Source: Nevskia sp.
Lineage (GTDB): Bacteria > Pseudomonadota > Gammaproteobacteria > Nevskiales > Nevskiaceae
DNA: 64,000 bases
Direction of reading: 5' to 3'
Assembly (NCBI GenBank): GCA_023229645.1
Contig: JALNYU010000006.1
Span: 1-64,000, forward strand
Below, one piece after another: positions 52,034 to 61,033 of the stretch. Made by a program: the position numbers and the translations under genes. Every line of letters begins with the position of its first letter. Position 1 is the stretch's first letter. The notes beneath the pieces were generated by a model, which had not been told where the DNA came from, searched no databases, and worked only from the letters and a program-made list of their open reading frames with translations.

Positions 52034-52402
52034 ATGGCCGTCACCCATTCCCCGGGTTTTCAGCAACTGGTTACCGAAGTCAAAACCCGCATCAAGGAAG
52101 TGCACGCCCGAGAAATGCCGGCGTTGCTGGCCGCAGCGCCAACACTGCAACTGATCGATACCCGCGAGGAAAGCGAATACGCCGCAGGCCACGTCCGCGG
52201 TGCGGAATGGATTGGTAAAGGCGTTATCGAACGCGACATCGAAATCCGTCACCCGGACAAAAACGAGGTGCTGTACCTGTATTGCGGCGGCGGCTACCGT
52301 TCCGCTCTGGCTGCCGACAATCTGCAGAAAATGGGCTACGTCAACGTGTACTCAATCGACGGCGGCTGGCGCACGTTGAAAGACTTGTTGCCGACTGAAT
52401 AG
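52034..52402 (+). CDS. Rhodanese-like sulfurtransferase
   Basis: A 122-residue single-domain rhodanese. LQLIDTREESEYAAGHVRGA is followed by the active-site loop YCGGGYRSALAA with the catalytic Cys, and by the closing INGGW-type motif SIDGGWRTLK. A strong GGAGG precedes ATG 52034. It transfers sulfur from thiosulfate or persulfide donors; the physiological partner is unknown. It is a single gene between two divergently oriented kinase-like genes. Confidence 0.9.
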   Translation: MAVTHSPGFQQLVTEVKTRIKEVHAREMPALLAAAPTLQLIDTREESEYAAGHVRGAEWIGKGVIERDIEIRHPDKNEVLYLYCGGGYRSALAADNLQKMGYVNVYSIDGGWRTLKDLLPTE

Positions 52403-52483
52403 GCCAAGCCGTCCGCTTACGCCCCCCCACGCTGACCGATAGCGGATTTTCATCGGCGCAGCGAGTACGCGGCAGTCTCCGGT

Positions 52484-54286
52484 TTAACGATTCGGTGCAA
52501 ACCCCAAGTCGATACTGAAACGGTGGGACGACTCGCCCTGAAACGCCTCGCTCGGAAACGGCGGGTAACTGCCGCGGCGGACCGTGGTGAGCGCTTGGCG
52601 GTCGAGCAAAATCGAGTTCGATGTCGCCTCGATTTCGGCCGATAGCAATTTGCCATCGCGCTCCAGCACGAACGTCACGCGGGCGGTGCCGGACGGATGC
52701 TGCAGGCTGGCTTCGCGGCCAGTCGGGTAGCGCTTTAGCGTGTTCAGATAGCTGTTGATCGCCGCCAGATAGCTCCGCATTTTCGCCGCCGAAAGATTTT
52801 GCGCATCCACTGCCGGGGCAGGGCTAGCCGTGGGCGCCGCCGCAACCGGCGCTGGCGTCGGCAGTGTCTGCACCGCTGGCGCCGGACTTGGCGATGCAGG
52901 CGGTGCCTCAAGCGGCTTCGATGCAACAACGGGCGCTGGCGCCAGTGCTGACGTCTGCGCCACCGCTGTCGATGGCGATGCAACTGCCGGCGGCGGCGCA
53001 GCAGGCGTTCGCGCTGGCGCTGCGGCTACCACTGCGGGCGCTGGCGCAGGGGCAGCCGTTGCAGGCTTCGTCGCCGCCAGTTGGCGCACAGCATCCTGTG
53101 CGGCCTTATCGGCCAACGCTTTCTGTTTCTGTGTTTCCTGGGCTTTTTTATCGCGGGAAATGAAATCCAACGCGAGGCGATCCAACGCTGAGGCTTCGCC
53201 GGCAGGCGCCGCTGCCGCGTCTTCTGGCTGCGCGCCGTCGACCACAGCGGCAGGGACATTCAGCGCCGCCTGTGGCGGCTGGGCGCGGCGCGGGATCAAG
53301 CCATAAACCGCGGCCAACACCAGAACTGCAACGCCGGCCAGCAAACCGAAATGCCGCTTCGATGGCCGGGTATCTGGCGTCAGCTCAACCGGCGGCGGAA
53401 CATCGACCGAGCCACTGCCGCCCAGAGCATCGCGCCAAACGGCAACGGTTTGCGGCCGTAACGCCGGTTCTAGGCGTAGTGCCCAGTCGATCGCGCGGGC
53501 AAAGCTGTCCGAGCAACGCACCCGTGTTGCTTCGCTTATCGGCTTTAAACTGACGCCCTGGCTGCGGGTGGCTGCAGCCAGCGGCGGCGCGCCGCTCAGC
53601 ACCCAGTAGGCAATGACCCCGAGGCTGTAAAGATCGGTACTCGGGCCGAATACGCTGTTTGCGATTGCCTCTTCGGGCGCCGCGTACGGCGCCGCTGCTT
53701 CGCTGGTCACCAGCCGCGCTTTCATCCGCACGGCGCCACGCAACACACCGAAGTTCAGCAATTCAACGCCGGCATCTTGATCCCGCACCCAGATGTGTTC
53801 CAGGCGCAGATCGCGATGTTGAAAGCCCGCCGCGTGCGCAGCGTCCAGCGCACCCAGAACTCCGTGCAGAATGCGCCGCAGCGGGTTTTCGGCCAGCGTG
53901 CCAACCTGCTCTAGCAGACTGCGCAAGGTCTGCCCCGGCGTATGCGCACTGACGACATAACCCGTGCCGTTAGCCTCGAACTGGCGCAGCAACGTCGGCA
54001 CGCTGGGATGCGATAGCCGCGCCAGCTGGGCCGAGCGCTCCAAGAACGCGCGCAGCCAAAAGCGCAGCGAGTTGCGGTCGTCGGCGTCACGCGGTCGGAT
54101 CACGCCGTCGGCGCCGCGCTCGGCAAATTCCTGCGGCAAAAACTCGCGTATCACGCAGGTGTGCTGGCTGGCGTCTTCGGCCAAGTAGGTGAAGCCGGAC
54201 GGACTGTGGCTGATGGCACGCTCAATCACATAGCTGTCGAGTCGCGCCCCCGGTGCCAGCGGCGTCACCGCGAAGTTCTTACTCAT
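52484..54286 (-). CDS. Pseudokinase - membrane helix - TonB C-terminal domain fusion protein
   Basis: A 600-residue protein; ATG 54286 (MSKNFAVTPL) is chosen over the longer frame. Residues ~1-270 are a protein-kinase fold of the bacterial REFLP type, but three catalytic positions are changed: the ATP-binding Lys is Arg (VIREFLP), the Asn after HRD is His (HRDLRLEH) and DFG is NFG (LLNFG). One transmembrane helix (LLAGVAVLVLAAVYGLI) and a long Ala/Pro-rich periplasmic linker follow, then a TonB C-terminal domain (LKRYPTGREASLQ, VTFVLERDGKLLSAEIEA, YPPFPSE). It probably senses or couples something across the inner membrane. No ExbB/ExbD genes are adjacent. Confidence 0.85.
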   Translation of the reverse strand: MSKNFAVTPLAPGARLDSYVIERAISHSPSGFTYLAEDASQHTCVIREFLPQEFAERGADGVIRPRDADDRNSLRFWLRAFLERSAQLARLSHPSVPTLLRQFEANGTGYVVSAHTPGQTLRSLLEQVGTLAENPLRRILHGVLGALDAAHAAGFQHRDLRLEHIWVRDQDAGVELLNFGVLRGAVRMKARLVTSEAAAPYAAPEEAIANSVFGPSTDLYSLGVIAYWVLSGAPPLAAATRSQGVSLKPISEATRVRCSDSFARAIDWALRLEPALRPQTVAVWRDALGGSGSVDVPPPVELTPDTRPSKRHFGLLAGVAVLVLAAVYGLIPRRAQPPQAALNVPAAVVDGAQPEDAAAAPAGEASALDRLALDFISRDKKAQETQKQKALADKAAQDAVRQLAATKPATAAPAPAPAVVAAAPARTPAAPPPAVASPSTAVAQTSALAPAPVVASKPLEAPPASPSPAPAVQTLPTPAPVAAAPTASPAPAVDAQNLSAAKMRSYLAAINSYLNTLKRYPTGREASLQHPSGTARVTFVLERDGKLLSAEIEATSNSILLDRQALTTVRRGSYPPFPSEAFQGESSHRFSIDLGFAPNR

Positions 54287-54871
54287 CGTCTCAATTCCCA
54301 GGCACATCACCGGCTGACGGGCACTCCACCCATTCCGCCTGCGTAATTAAATTTCGACGTCGCCGAACCGGCGTCGCTACGTCCTACCTAGGCCAACGCG
54401 CACTCGGTTGCACCGTGGCAATTCGAGGGCAAAGTAAAACTGGGGCCTTGATACGCTGCAGGGTGCCGGCGTTTTCTTTTATCTCGCCAGCATCAGCCGC
54501 TGCCCAATCTACACGCGCATCATTGAGGTCTTATTGCATTAAACAGGCCATTTTCGGCGCGATTGGAATTCTGCTCGCCAAAAATATATCTGCCGAAAAA
54601 GCTGCGCTTCATGCCGCTAAATTTTGTCGAACTGCGTTGATCTCCGCGTTCACGCCGACACTCGATACGTTCGTCGTAGCGGCAGCGACAGCGCTACGCC
54701 CTACAAAGGTGCCGTGAGATTCATGTTTAAGATTAGTTCGATCGCGTAGCTTGATCAGCAGCCCCGATACAGCGCAGGCGGACGCCCGTACTCCGATGTC
54801 AACGGCTGGCGCTGAGGGGTGGATTCACCATGGCCGAGTTGGCGGCATCATTCGCCGTCTAGAATGACCGC
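54287..54871. other. No supported gene
   Basis: About 580 bases between the pseudokinase start and the next plus-strand gene. The only sizeable ORF has no ribosome-binding site and a composition of random frame. The section 54530-54615 is AT-richer. Divergent promoters for the two flanking genes are expected here. Confidence 0.4.
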
Positions 54872-55375
54872 ATGACGACAACGCCCCCGCCCAAGCAGCA
54901 AACGCTCGCCGCCGATGACCGCTGGCCGTTCATTCGCGATGTCCTCATCGTTCAGCTCAAACTGGTCCTCGGCAATCTGCAGAACCTGCTGCTGGTGCCG
55001 ATCTCGATCGGCGCTGCGCTGATTGATCTCGTCTTCAAGGGCGAACGTCAGGGCGAGCGTTTCTACAAAGTGCTGAAAATCGGGCGCTATGCCGATGAAG
55101 CAATCAACTTGTACGGCGCCGTCGGCGGCTATCACGCTGCTGAACGGGCACCGGAGGACGCCGATCTCGGCAGCGCGTCTGGAAAAAGCGGGCCGCCGTC
55201 AGCGGTCGATAGCGTTATCCGCCGCGTTGAGGACGCCATCGTCCGCGAATATCAAAAAGGCGGCACCGCTGCGAGCGTAAAAACGGCCGTGGACCGCGTG
55301 CTCGATCAACTTCAGCGTGAAGACAAAAATAAGTCGCGCAGCGGCGACAGCAACGGCGGCGGCAAACCGCATTAG
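54872..55375 (+). CDS. Conserved hypothetical protein
   Basis: A 167-residue protein of unknown function. Residues 17-60 (WPFIRDVLIVQLKLVLGNLQNLLLVPISIGAALIDLVFKG in part) form an amphipathic to hydrophobic helix pair, followed by RFYKVLKIGRYADEAINLYGA, a conserved patch, and a charged C-terminal tail rich in Lys, Asp and Gly. The pattern occurs in proteins of unknown role in other gammaproteobacteria, from memory; it is probably membrane-associated. It stands alone, ending 300 bases before the molybdopterin oxidoreductase gene. Confidence 0.7.
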   Translation: MTTTPPPKQQTLAADDRWPFIRDVLIVQLKLVLGNLQNLLLVPISIGAALIDLVFKGERQGERFYKVLKIGRYADEAINLYGAVGGYHAAERAPEDADLGSASGKSGPPSAVDSVIRRVEDAIVREYQKGGTAASVKTAVDRVLDQLQREDKNKSRSGDSNGGGKPH

Positions 55376-55676
55376 TTAGGGGCACAACCGCGGTCGCACT
55401 GCGCGTTCAATTCCGCGCTGCGAAAATAGCAGTACTTCCACGCCACTTTCGGCGTGCCGGCCGGCGCTAACGCCGGGCCAGATATTTACGCGCTGCCAGC
55501 ATCGCAAAAGCGAGCAACCATCAACGCTGCAGCGTCTTTCTACCGGCAGCGAATGGCTGCACTCCGCGGCTTTGCACCGGCAAGCCCAGCCACCGCGCCT
55601 AGCGTGCCAGCAACGGCCTCCGTTACGCTGCCGCCAGCGTTGTAATAACGACAAAAAATAGCGAGGAGCGTATCCG
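55376..55676. other. No supported gene
   Basis: A 300-base gap. A 63-codon ORF on the plus strand is rich in Ala and Pro and lacks a ribosome-binding site, so it is not called. The right end carries GAGGAG, the binding site of the next gene. Confidence 0.35.
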
Positions 55677-57812
55677 ATGGACGAGCGCAGCCATTACCGC
55701 GCCTGCAATCTCTGCGAAGCGATCTGCGGCCTGGAAATCAAAACCCGTGGCAATGCGATAGTCGCGATCCGCGGCGACGCCGAAGATCCATTTTCGCGCG
55801 GTCATATCTGCCCGAAAGCCGTGGCGCTGAAAGACCTGCACGAAGATCCAGACCGCCTGCGCCAACCACTGAGGCGCACCGCCAACGGCTGGGAAAGCCT
55901 GAGTTGGGATAGCGCTTACGACTACGCCGCCGAACGGCTAGCGGCGCTGCACGGCGAACACGGGGCCGATGCCATCGCCATGTATCTCGGCAATCCGAAC
56001 GTCCACAACTACGGCTCGATGACGCATGCGCAGCGTTTTCTCGGCCTGATTCGCACCAAGAACCGCTACTCAGCGACGTCAGTCGATCAACTACCGCACC
56101 AGTTGCTCGGCTATTGGTTGTACGGCCACCAGCTGCTGGTCGCGATTCCGGACATCGACCACAGCGATTACTTCCTCGTTCTCGGCGCCAACCCAATGGC
56201 GTCCAACGGCAGCCTGATGACGGTGCCGGACTTCCCGAAACGGCTGAAAGCGCTGCAAGCGCGCGGCGGCCGCATGGTGGTGATCGACCCGCGCCGCAGC
56301 GAAACCGCGGCCGTTGCTGACGCCCACCACTTCATCCGCCCCGGTGGCGACGCCGCGTTTCTGCTCGGCGTACTGAAAACGCTATTCGACGAAAACCTCG
56401 CCCGGCCCGGCCGGCTCGCCGAATTTAGCGATGGCCTAGACACCGTACGCGCCGCGCTGGCGCCGCTGGATGCCGCCACCCTCGCCGCCGCCAGTGGCAT
56501 CAACGCCGCCGACATCCGCCAGATCGCGCATGACTTAGCCGCCGCGCCGCGCGCCGCGGTCTACGGCCGCATGGGCGTTTCCGTGCAGCGCCACGGCACG
56601 CTGTGCCAATGGTTGATCCAACTGCTGAATCTGGTCACCGGCAACCTCGACCGCCCCGGCGGTACGCTATTCACGCTGCCGGCGGTCGATACCATTGACT
56701 CGCCGCTGTCCAAACCCGGCCACTTCGGCAAATGGCGCAGCCGCGTGCGCGGCCTGCCGGAATTCGGCGGTGAGCTGCCCGTCGCCGCGCTCGCTGAAGA
56801 GATGCTGACGCCGGGCGCCGGCCAAGTACGGGCGCTGATCACCGTCGCCGGCAATCCGGTGTTGTCGACCCCCAACGGCCGACAACTCGACCGCGCGCTG
56901 GCCGGCCTGGACTTCATGCTGTCGATCGACTTCTACCGCAACGAAACCACGCGCCACGCCGATTTGATTCTGCCGCCGACCAGCGCACTGGAACACGACC
57001 ACTACGATTTGATCTTCAACGTTTTCGCTGTTCGCAACACCACCCGTTACAACCCGCCGGTGTTTCCGCGGCCCGACGATGCCCGCCACGACTGGGAGAT
57101 CTTCGAAGCGCTCGGCGCGCGTCTTGCCGCCCAGCTCGGCACGCCGCGTAGCCCGTATCCACGGCCCGAGCAGTTGATCGAACTCGGCCTCGCGGCCGGC
57201 CCGTACGGCGCGCAGCGCAAGCACCCGCTGGCGCTCAACCTCAAAACCTTGGCCGCCCATCCACACGGGCTTGATCTCGGCCCGCTGCAGCCGCAACTGC
57301 CGCAACGGTTGCAGCACACAGATAAGCGCATCCATTGCGCGCCGCCGGAAATGCTCGCCGAGTTGGCACAGTTCTGCGCCGAACTGCAGGGCGCGCCGGA
57401 TACTGCAGTGGCGCCTGATCTCAACACGCTGCAGCTGATCGGCCGGCGCCACGTGCGCAGTAATAATTCCTGGATGCACAACTACACGCGCTTGGTCAAA
57501 GGCCCAGAGCGGCATCAATTGCTGATGCACCCGAGCGACCTCGCCGCCCGCGCGCTGCAAACTGGCGCCAACGTTACGGTGCGTTCGCGTATCGGCAGTG
57601 TTGTGGTTGCCGTGCAGGCCAGCGAGGACGTGATGCCCGGCGTCGTCAGCTTGCCGCACGGCTGGGGCCACAACCGCGACGGCGTTCAACTCGACATCGC
57701 TCGTCACCACGCCGGCAGCAGCGTTAACGATCTCACCGACGAAACCGCGCTCGACCCAGTCTGCGGCAACGCCGCGTTGAACGGCGTGCCGGTGACCGTC
57801 GCCGCAGCCTGA
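55677..57812 (+). CDS. Molybdopterin-dependent oxidoreductase with N-terminal [4Fe-4S] domain
   Basis: A 711-residue protein of the DMSO-reductase superfamily. The N-terminal cluster motif is CNLCEAICGLEI with the fourth Cys in HICPKAVA. The molybdopterin-binding parts include FLVLGANPMASN, MVVIDPRRSETAAVADAHHFIRPGGD and VSLPHGWGHNRDGV at the C-terminal domain. No twin-arginine signal is visible, so it is probably cytoplasmic. It resembles the broad assimilatory-type group; nitrate, formate or another small molecule could be the substrate. No iron-sulphur or membrane partner subunit is adjacent. GAGGAG precedes ATG 55677. Confidence 0.88.
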   Translation: MDERSHYRACNLCEAICGLEIKTRGNAIVAIRGDAEDPFSRGHICPKAVALKDLHEDPDRLRQPLRRTANGWESLSWDSAYDYAAERLAALHGEHGADAIAMYLGNPNVHNYGSMTHAQRFLGLIRTKNRYSATSVDQLPHQLLGYWLYGHQLLVAIPDIDHSDYFLVLGANPMASNGSLMTVPDFPKRLKALQARGGRMVVIDPRRSETAAVADAHHFIRPGGDAAFLLGVLKTLFDENLARPGRLAEFSDGLDTVRAALAPLDAATLAAASGINAADIRQIAHDLAAAPRAAVYGRMGVSVQRHGTLCQWLIQLLNLVTGNLDRPGGTLFTLPAVDTIDSPLSKPGHFGKWRSRVRGLPEFGGELPVAALAEEMLTPGAGQVRALITVAGNPVLSTPNGRQLDRALAGLDFMLSIDFYRNETTRHADLILPPTSALEHDHYDLIFNVFAVRNTTRYNPPVFPRPDDARHDWEIFEALGARLAAQLGTPRSPYPRPEQLIELGLAAGPYGAQRKHPLALNLKTLAAHPHGLDLGPLQPQLPQRLQHTDKRIHCAPPEMLAELAQFCAELQGAPDTAVAPDLNTLQLIGRRHVRSNNSWMHNYTRLVKGPERHQLLMHPSDLAARALQTGANVTVRSRIGSVVVAVQASEDVMPGVVSLPHGWGHNRDGVQLDIARHHAGSSVNDLTDETALDPVCGNAALNGVPVTVAAA

Positions 57813-57998
57813 GCGCAGCTGACGCATGAGCCAGAAAAACATCAGGCCTAGCCTTATTTCTCTATCGATAAAACACCGACGTCTTCAGATCGGAACGCTG
57901 CCGCCACCTTGATTTGCCGCAAAGCGCCCGCAGCTTAGCTACGCGATAAAGGCTAAAAGCGGTCGCAACCATCGAGCACTCGTTTTCGGAGATTCGCA

Positions 57999-58613
57999 AT
58001 GCGCAAACTATGGGCCGTCCTCGCGGCGTTGACGTTGTTGAGCCTCAGCGGCTGTGGCTACAACACGATGCAAAGCCAAGACGAGCAGATCAAAGCGTCG
58101 TGGTCGGAAGTGTTGAACCAATATCAGCGCCGGGCGGACTTGGTGCCGAATCTGGTCAATACCGTCAAAGGTTTTGCCGCGCAGGAAGAGCGCGTGCTCA
58201 CCGAAGTTACGAACGCGCGCGCCAAAGTTGGCGCCGTGCAGGCAACGCCGGAGTTGGTGAACGATGCCCAAGCGTTCGCCAAGTTCCAGCAAGCGCAAGG
58301 CGAATTAAGCGGCGCGTTATCGCGGCTGTTGGTGGTAACGGAAAATTATCCGCAACTGAAGTCCGACGCTGCGTTCCGCGATCTACAAGCCCAGCTTGAA
58401 GGCACCGAGAACCGCATCACCGTTGCGCGCAACCGCTATATCCAGGCCGTGCAGTCGTACAACGTGACCGTGCGCAGCTTCCCCAGCAACTTAACGGCAA
58501 AGCTGTTCGGCTATACGACGAAAGCCAACTTCACGGTTGAGAACGAAGCAGCGATTTCGAAACCGCCAGCGGTGGAATTCGCACCGGCACCGGCGCCGAC
58601 GAAGCCGCAGTAA
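57999..58613 (+). CDS. lemA: LemA-family lipoprotein
   Basis: A 204-residue protein with a lipoprotein signal (lipobox LSGC, Cys19) and the LemA core IKASWSEVLNQYQRRADLVPNL, TVKGFA, then VARNRYIQAVQSYN and FPSNLTAKLFGY. LemA proteins are coiled-coil membrane-attached proteins of poorly known function, often beside TPM-domain genes, as here. GGAGA precedes ATG 57999. Its stop directly touches the next reading frame, showing an operon with the two TPM-domain genes. Confidence 0.92.
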   Translation: MRKLWAVLAALTLLSLSGCGYNTMQSQDEQIKASWSEVLNQYQRRADLVPNLVNTVKGFAAQEERVLTEVTNARAKVGAVQATPELVNDAQAFAKFQQAQGELSGALSRLLVVTENYPQLKSDAAFRDLQAQLEGTENRITVARNRYIQAVQSYNVTVRSFPSNLTAKLFGYTTKANFTVENEAAISKPPAVEFAPAPAPTKPQ

Positions 58614-58631
58614 GTGCGCATCGGCCCCGCA

Positions 58632-59471
58632 ATGTCCGCACCGTTCGCTTTTCCGCGTGCGCTGCTATTGGCGTTTGCGCTGTTCGCGACGCTGATCGCG
58701 GCGGCCGATGTGCCGGTGCCGCAGCTGACGCAGCGGGTGACTGATCAAACCGCGACGCTGAACGCCGAGCAAACGCGGGCACTAGAGCAAACGCTGCAAG
58801 CGTTTGAAGCCCGCAAAGGCAGCCAGATCGCGGTGTTGATCGTACCGACTACGCAACCGGAAACGATCGAGCAATACGCCATTCGCGTTGCCGAGCAATG
58901 GAAGCTCGGGCGCAAGGCGGTGGATGACGGCGCTCTGCTGATCGTCGCCAAAGAAGACCGCACGCTGCGTATCGAAGTCGGCTACGGCCTCGAAGGCGCG
59001 CTGAACGATGCCACCAGCAAACGCATCATCAGCGAAGTGATCGTGCCGCATTTCAAACAGAACGATTACTACGGCGGCATCAGCGCCGGGGTTGATCAGC
59101 TGATACGCGTCGTCGATGGCGAATCGCTGCCGCCACCGCCCGAGCAGAAACGCAGAAGCAGCGGCAAGCAGCCGTTCGGCCCCGGCCTGCTGATCTTTGC
59201 GTTAGTGGCCAGCGCCGCGCTGCGCGCGATCTTCGGCCGCTTTGTCGGCTCAACGCTGGCGGCCGGCGTCGTCGGCTTTGTCGCGTGGTGGTTCGGCGGT
59301 TTGTTGATCATCGCCATCGTCGCCGCACTCGTCACGTTCGTCTTCACCTTGGCCGGCGGTATCAGTGCATTTGGCATGCGCGGCCTCGGCGGTGGCGGCT
59401 TTGGTGGTGGGGGTGGCTTCGGTGGCGGCGGCGGCGGTTTTGGCGGCGGCGGCGCATCAGGACGGTGGTGA
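58632..59471 (+). CDS. TPM-domain membrane protein (YgcG-like)
   Basis: A 279-residue protein; ATG 58632 is preferred, GTG 58614 directly after the lemA stop is the alternative. An N-terminal signal peptide is followed by a TPM domain (VTDQTATLNAEQTRALEQ, GSQIAVLIVPTTQPETIEQYA, RTLRIEVGYGLEGALND), two transmembrane segments (LLIFALVASAAL and the 205-255 region), and a Gly-rich tail of GGGGFGGGGG repeats. TPM proteins of this type are linked to membrane or photosystem maintenance in other organisms; the bacterial role is unclear. It overlaps nothing and is two bases from the next TPM gene. Confidence 0.9.
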   Translation: MSAPFAFPRALLLAFALFATLIAAADVPVPQLTQRVTDQTATLNAEQTRALEQTLQAFEARKGSQIAVLIVPTTQPETIEQYAIRVAEQWKLGRKAVDDGALLIVAKEDRTLRIEVGYGLEGALNDATSKRIISEVIVPHFKQNDYYGGISAGVDQLIRVVDGESLPPPPEQKRRSSGKQPFGPGLLIFALVASAALRAIFGRFVGSTLAAGVVGFVAWWFGGLLIIAIVAALVTFVFTLAGGISAFGMRGLGGGGFGGGGGFGGGGGGFGGGGASGRW

Positions 59472-59473
59472 GC

Positions 59474-59971
59474 ATGGACATGAAACGCATCCTCCAACAC
59501 CTCATCACGACCGATCGGCGCGTCGCACGGGACTTTTCGCCGGCCAGCCTGCGGGCAATCGAGCAGGCGATCCACCTCGGCGAAACCGAACACGCCGGGC
59601 AAGTGCGCTTCGCCGTAGAAGGCGCGCTAGAACTCGCACCGCTGCTACGCGGCCAGTCCTCGCGTGAACGCGCGGTGGAACTCTTCTCGCTGCTGCGGAT
59701 CTGGGACACCGAACAGAACTGCGGCGTATTGATCTATCTACTACTCGCCGACCGCGCCGTCGAAATCGTCGCCGACCGCGGCATCACCGCCCGCATCCCC
59801 GCCGAACAATGGCAGCTCATTTGCCGCGCAATGGAAAACGACTTCCGCCACGGCGATTACGAAGACGGCGTCATCAGCGGCATCCACGCCGTAACGCGAC
59901 ACCTCGCCGAACAATTCCCCGCACGCGGCAGCAGCAGTAACGAACTGCCTGATGCGCCGGTAGTGCTTTGA
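59474..59971 (+). CDS. TPM-domain protein, signal-less paralogue
   Basis: A 165-residue protein starting at ATG 59474 (MDMKRILQHL) with GGTGAG upstream; the longer open frame upstream is a shadow of the Gly-rich tail of the previous gene. It has a TPM-like domain (LRAIEQAIHLGETEHAGQVRFAVEGAL, then DTEQNCGVLIYLLLADRAVEIVADRGI) but no signal peptide and no membrane helix, so it is cytoplasmic or peripheral. It completes a lemA-TPM-TPM operon, an arrangement seen in many proteobacteria. Confidence 0.88.
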   Translation: MDMKRILQHLITTDRRVARDFSPASLRAIEQAIHLGETEHAGQVRFAVEGALELAPLLRGQSSRERAVELFSLLRIWDTEQNCGVLIYLLLADRAVEIVADRGITARIPAEQWQLICRAMENDFRHGDYEDGVISGIHAVTRHLAEQFPARGSSSNELPDAPVVL

Positions 59972-60204
59972 GTCACCTACGCCATACACCGCCACAAAGC
60001 TGACTTTTGCCATTCGCAATCTGCCGACTACAAAATCGTGCGGATAAAAAAGCCGCCGACCGCCAGACATTAGAAAGCAGGCAACGGCGCAGTGGAATGC
60101 GGACTGTTTACTTCAAATGCGCACGTCCTCCTGCCCTGCATCTCCACGCCCTGGCTCAGCAGCGAATAGATCAGGGTGTCCACAAAACCGTAGGAACCGT
60201 CCCC

Positions 60205-60234
60205 CGTCCGGTTGAGCGAGTGGTTAGGCGTCGC
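60205..60234 (-). repeat. attC-like half-site after vapC
   Basis: On the minus strand, GCCTAACCACTCGCTCAACCGG follows the vapC gene, which is a standard first arm of an attC site starting at the RYYYAAC core (60223-60229). The second arm is missing. The 12 bases GTTAGGCGTCGC at 60223-60234 recur inverted at 61034-61045 on the other side of vapBC. Confidence 0.55.
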
Positions 60235-60250
60235 TCGCCGGCTGCGAACG

Positions 60251-60688
60251 CTACGGTGCGACGACAACCAGGCGTGGAAAGTAGCCTCTATACGGGGTGG
60301 GGTCGCGAGTAAGTACGCTCAGATTCGAGACTGCGGCGTGAGCGCCGATGTAGAAGTCGGGCATTGGCTTCTGCTTCGAACCACCTCTACTTCGATACAG
60401 TGCGAATGCGGCAGCTGTCAACGCTGCGCATGTCCAAGGAAGAGGCGTTCGCAACGTGTCATAAACATCGAGCAGCGCGTCGAGAGCATCTACGTCGGGA
60501 CCGGGAACCAGCAGCTCTGTATAGACAATGAGGTTTACATGCAGAGGTGATCGTTCGCTGAGCTTCTGAATCTGCTCGATAGCCCACTCGTGCCACGGAC
60601 TATTCGCGTCGATGCAGTCGACCCAGACGTTTGTATCTACGAGGGTGCCGGCACTGCCATCGTAGTTTGCGAGATTAGCGCCGGCCAC
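60251..60688 (-). CDS. vapC: VapC-type PIN-domain toxin
   Basis: A 145-residue PIN-domain ribonuclease. Catalytic acids are seen in LVDTNVWVDC (Asp, near residue 18), VYTELL (Glu), PMPDFYIGAHA (Asp) and LTRDPTPY (Asp), followed by the common RGYFPRL end. GTG 60688 overlaps vapB by 14 bases; no in-frame ATG precedes the PIN motif. VapC cuts RNA, often tRNA or rRNA, unless bound by VapB. The gene pair is bounded by integron-type core sites, so it may have arrived as a cassette. Confidence 0.9.
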   Translation of the reverse strand: MAGANLANYDGSAGTLVDTNVWVDCIDANSPWHEWAIEQIQKLSERSPLHVNLIVYTELLVPGPDVDALDALLDVYDTLRTPLPWTCAALTAAAFALYRSRGGSKQKPMPDFYIGAHAAVSNLSVLTRDPTPYRGYFPRLVVVAP

Positions 60689-60962
60689 GGCGCGCAGGAG
60701 TTGGAGCGACCTCTTCGCCGCGGAGGAAGGTCATGATCTCATCTGCTCCGAGCTGCTTAAACTCCGGCTTCAGGCTGCCTCGAACACGAGCCGCAGCGGC
60801 ACGCAGCTTCGCGCGACGGTCTTCCTTGACCCCGGTGCCAACCGGCGTGATCACGATCCTGCTGCCCTCCAGACTGAACGACACCTCGCTTCCAGGGGCG
60901 ACGCCCGCAGCTATGCGGATGTGCTTAGGGATGGTGACTTGTCCCTTGTCCGTGACGTGCAT
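60675..60962 (-). CDS. vapB: VapB-type antitoxin (AbrB/SpoVT fold)
   Basis: A 95-residue protein. ATG 60962 (MHVTDKGQVTIPKHIR) with AGAGGT upstream is preferred to ATG 61001, which would include the operator. The swapped-hairpin AbrB domain is MHVTDKGQVTIPKHIRIAAG and EVSFSLEGSRIVITP; the basic C-terminal part (AKLRAAAARVRGSLK) binds VapC. The palindrome ATTCCGA-T-TCGGAAT upstream is the likely autoregulation site. Confidence 0.9.
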   Translation of the reverse strand: MHVTDKGQVTIPKHIRIAAGVAPGSEVSFSLEGSRIVITPVGTGVKEDRRAKLRAAAARVRGSLKPEFKQLGADEIMTFLRGEEVAPTPARRGRR

Positions 60963-60978
60963 ACTACCTCTAGTTGGA

Positions 60979-60993
60979 ATTCCGATTCGGAAT
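60979..60993. promoter_or_regulatory. Palindrome, probable VapBC operator
   Basis: ATTCCGA-T-TCGGAAT, a perfect 7-bp inverted repeat with one central base, 17 bases upstream of vapB. Toxin-antitoxin operons usually carry such sites for repression by the complex. Confidence 0.65.
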
Positions 60994-61033
60994 CCTACCA
61001 TCGACGACGCCGATGGTGCAACCCTGGTGGATT

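Noticed and set aside
52864..53306. Ala/Gly-rich plus-strand ORFs opposite the TonB linker
   Set aside because: They are the antisense of the Pro/Ala-rich linker and carry no start signals.
56667..57842. 391-codon minus-strand ORF opposite the molybdopterin enzyme
   Set aside because: Shadow frame of a clear coding gene; composition biased to Arg, His and Ala with no motif.
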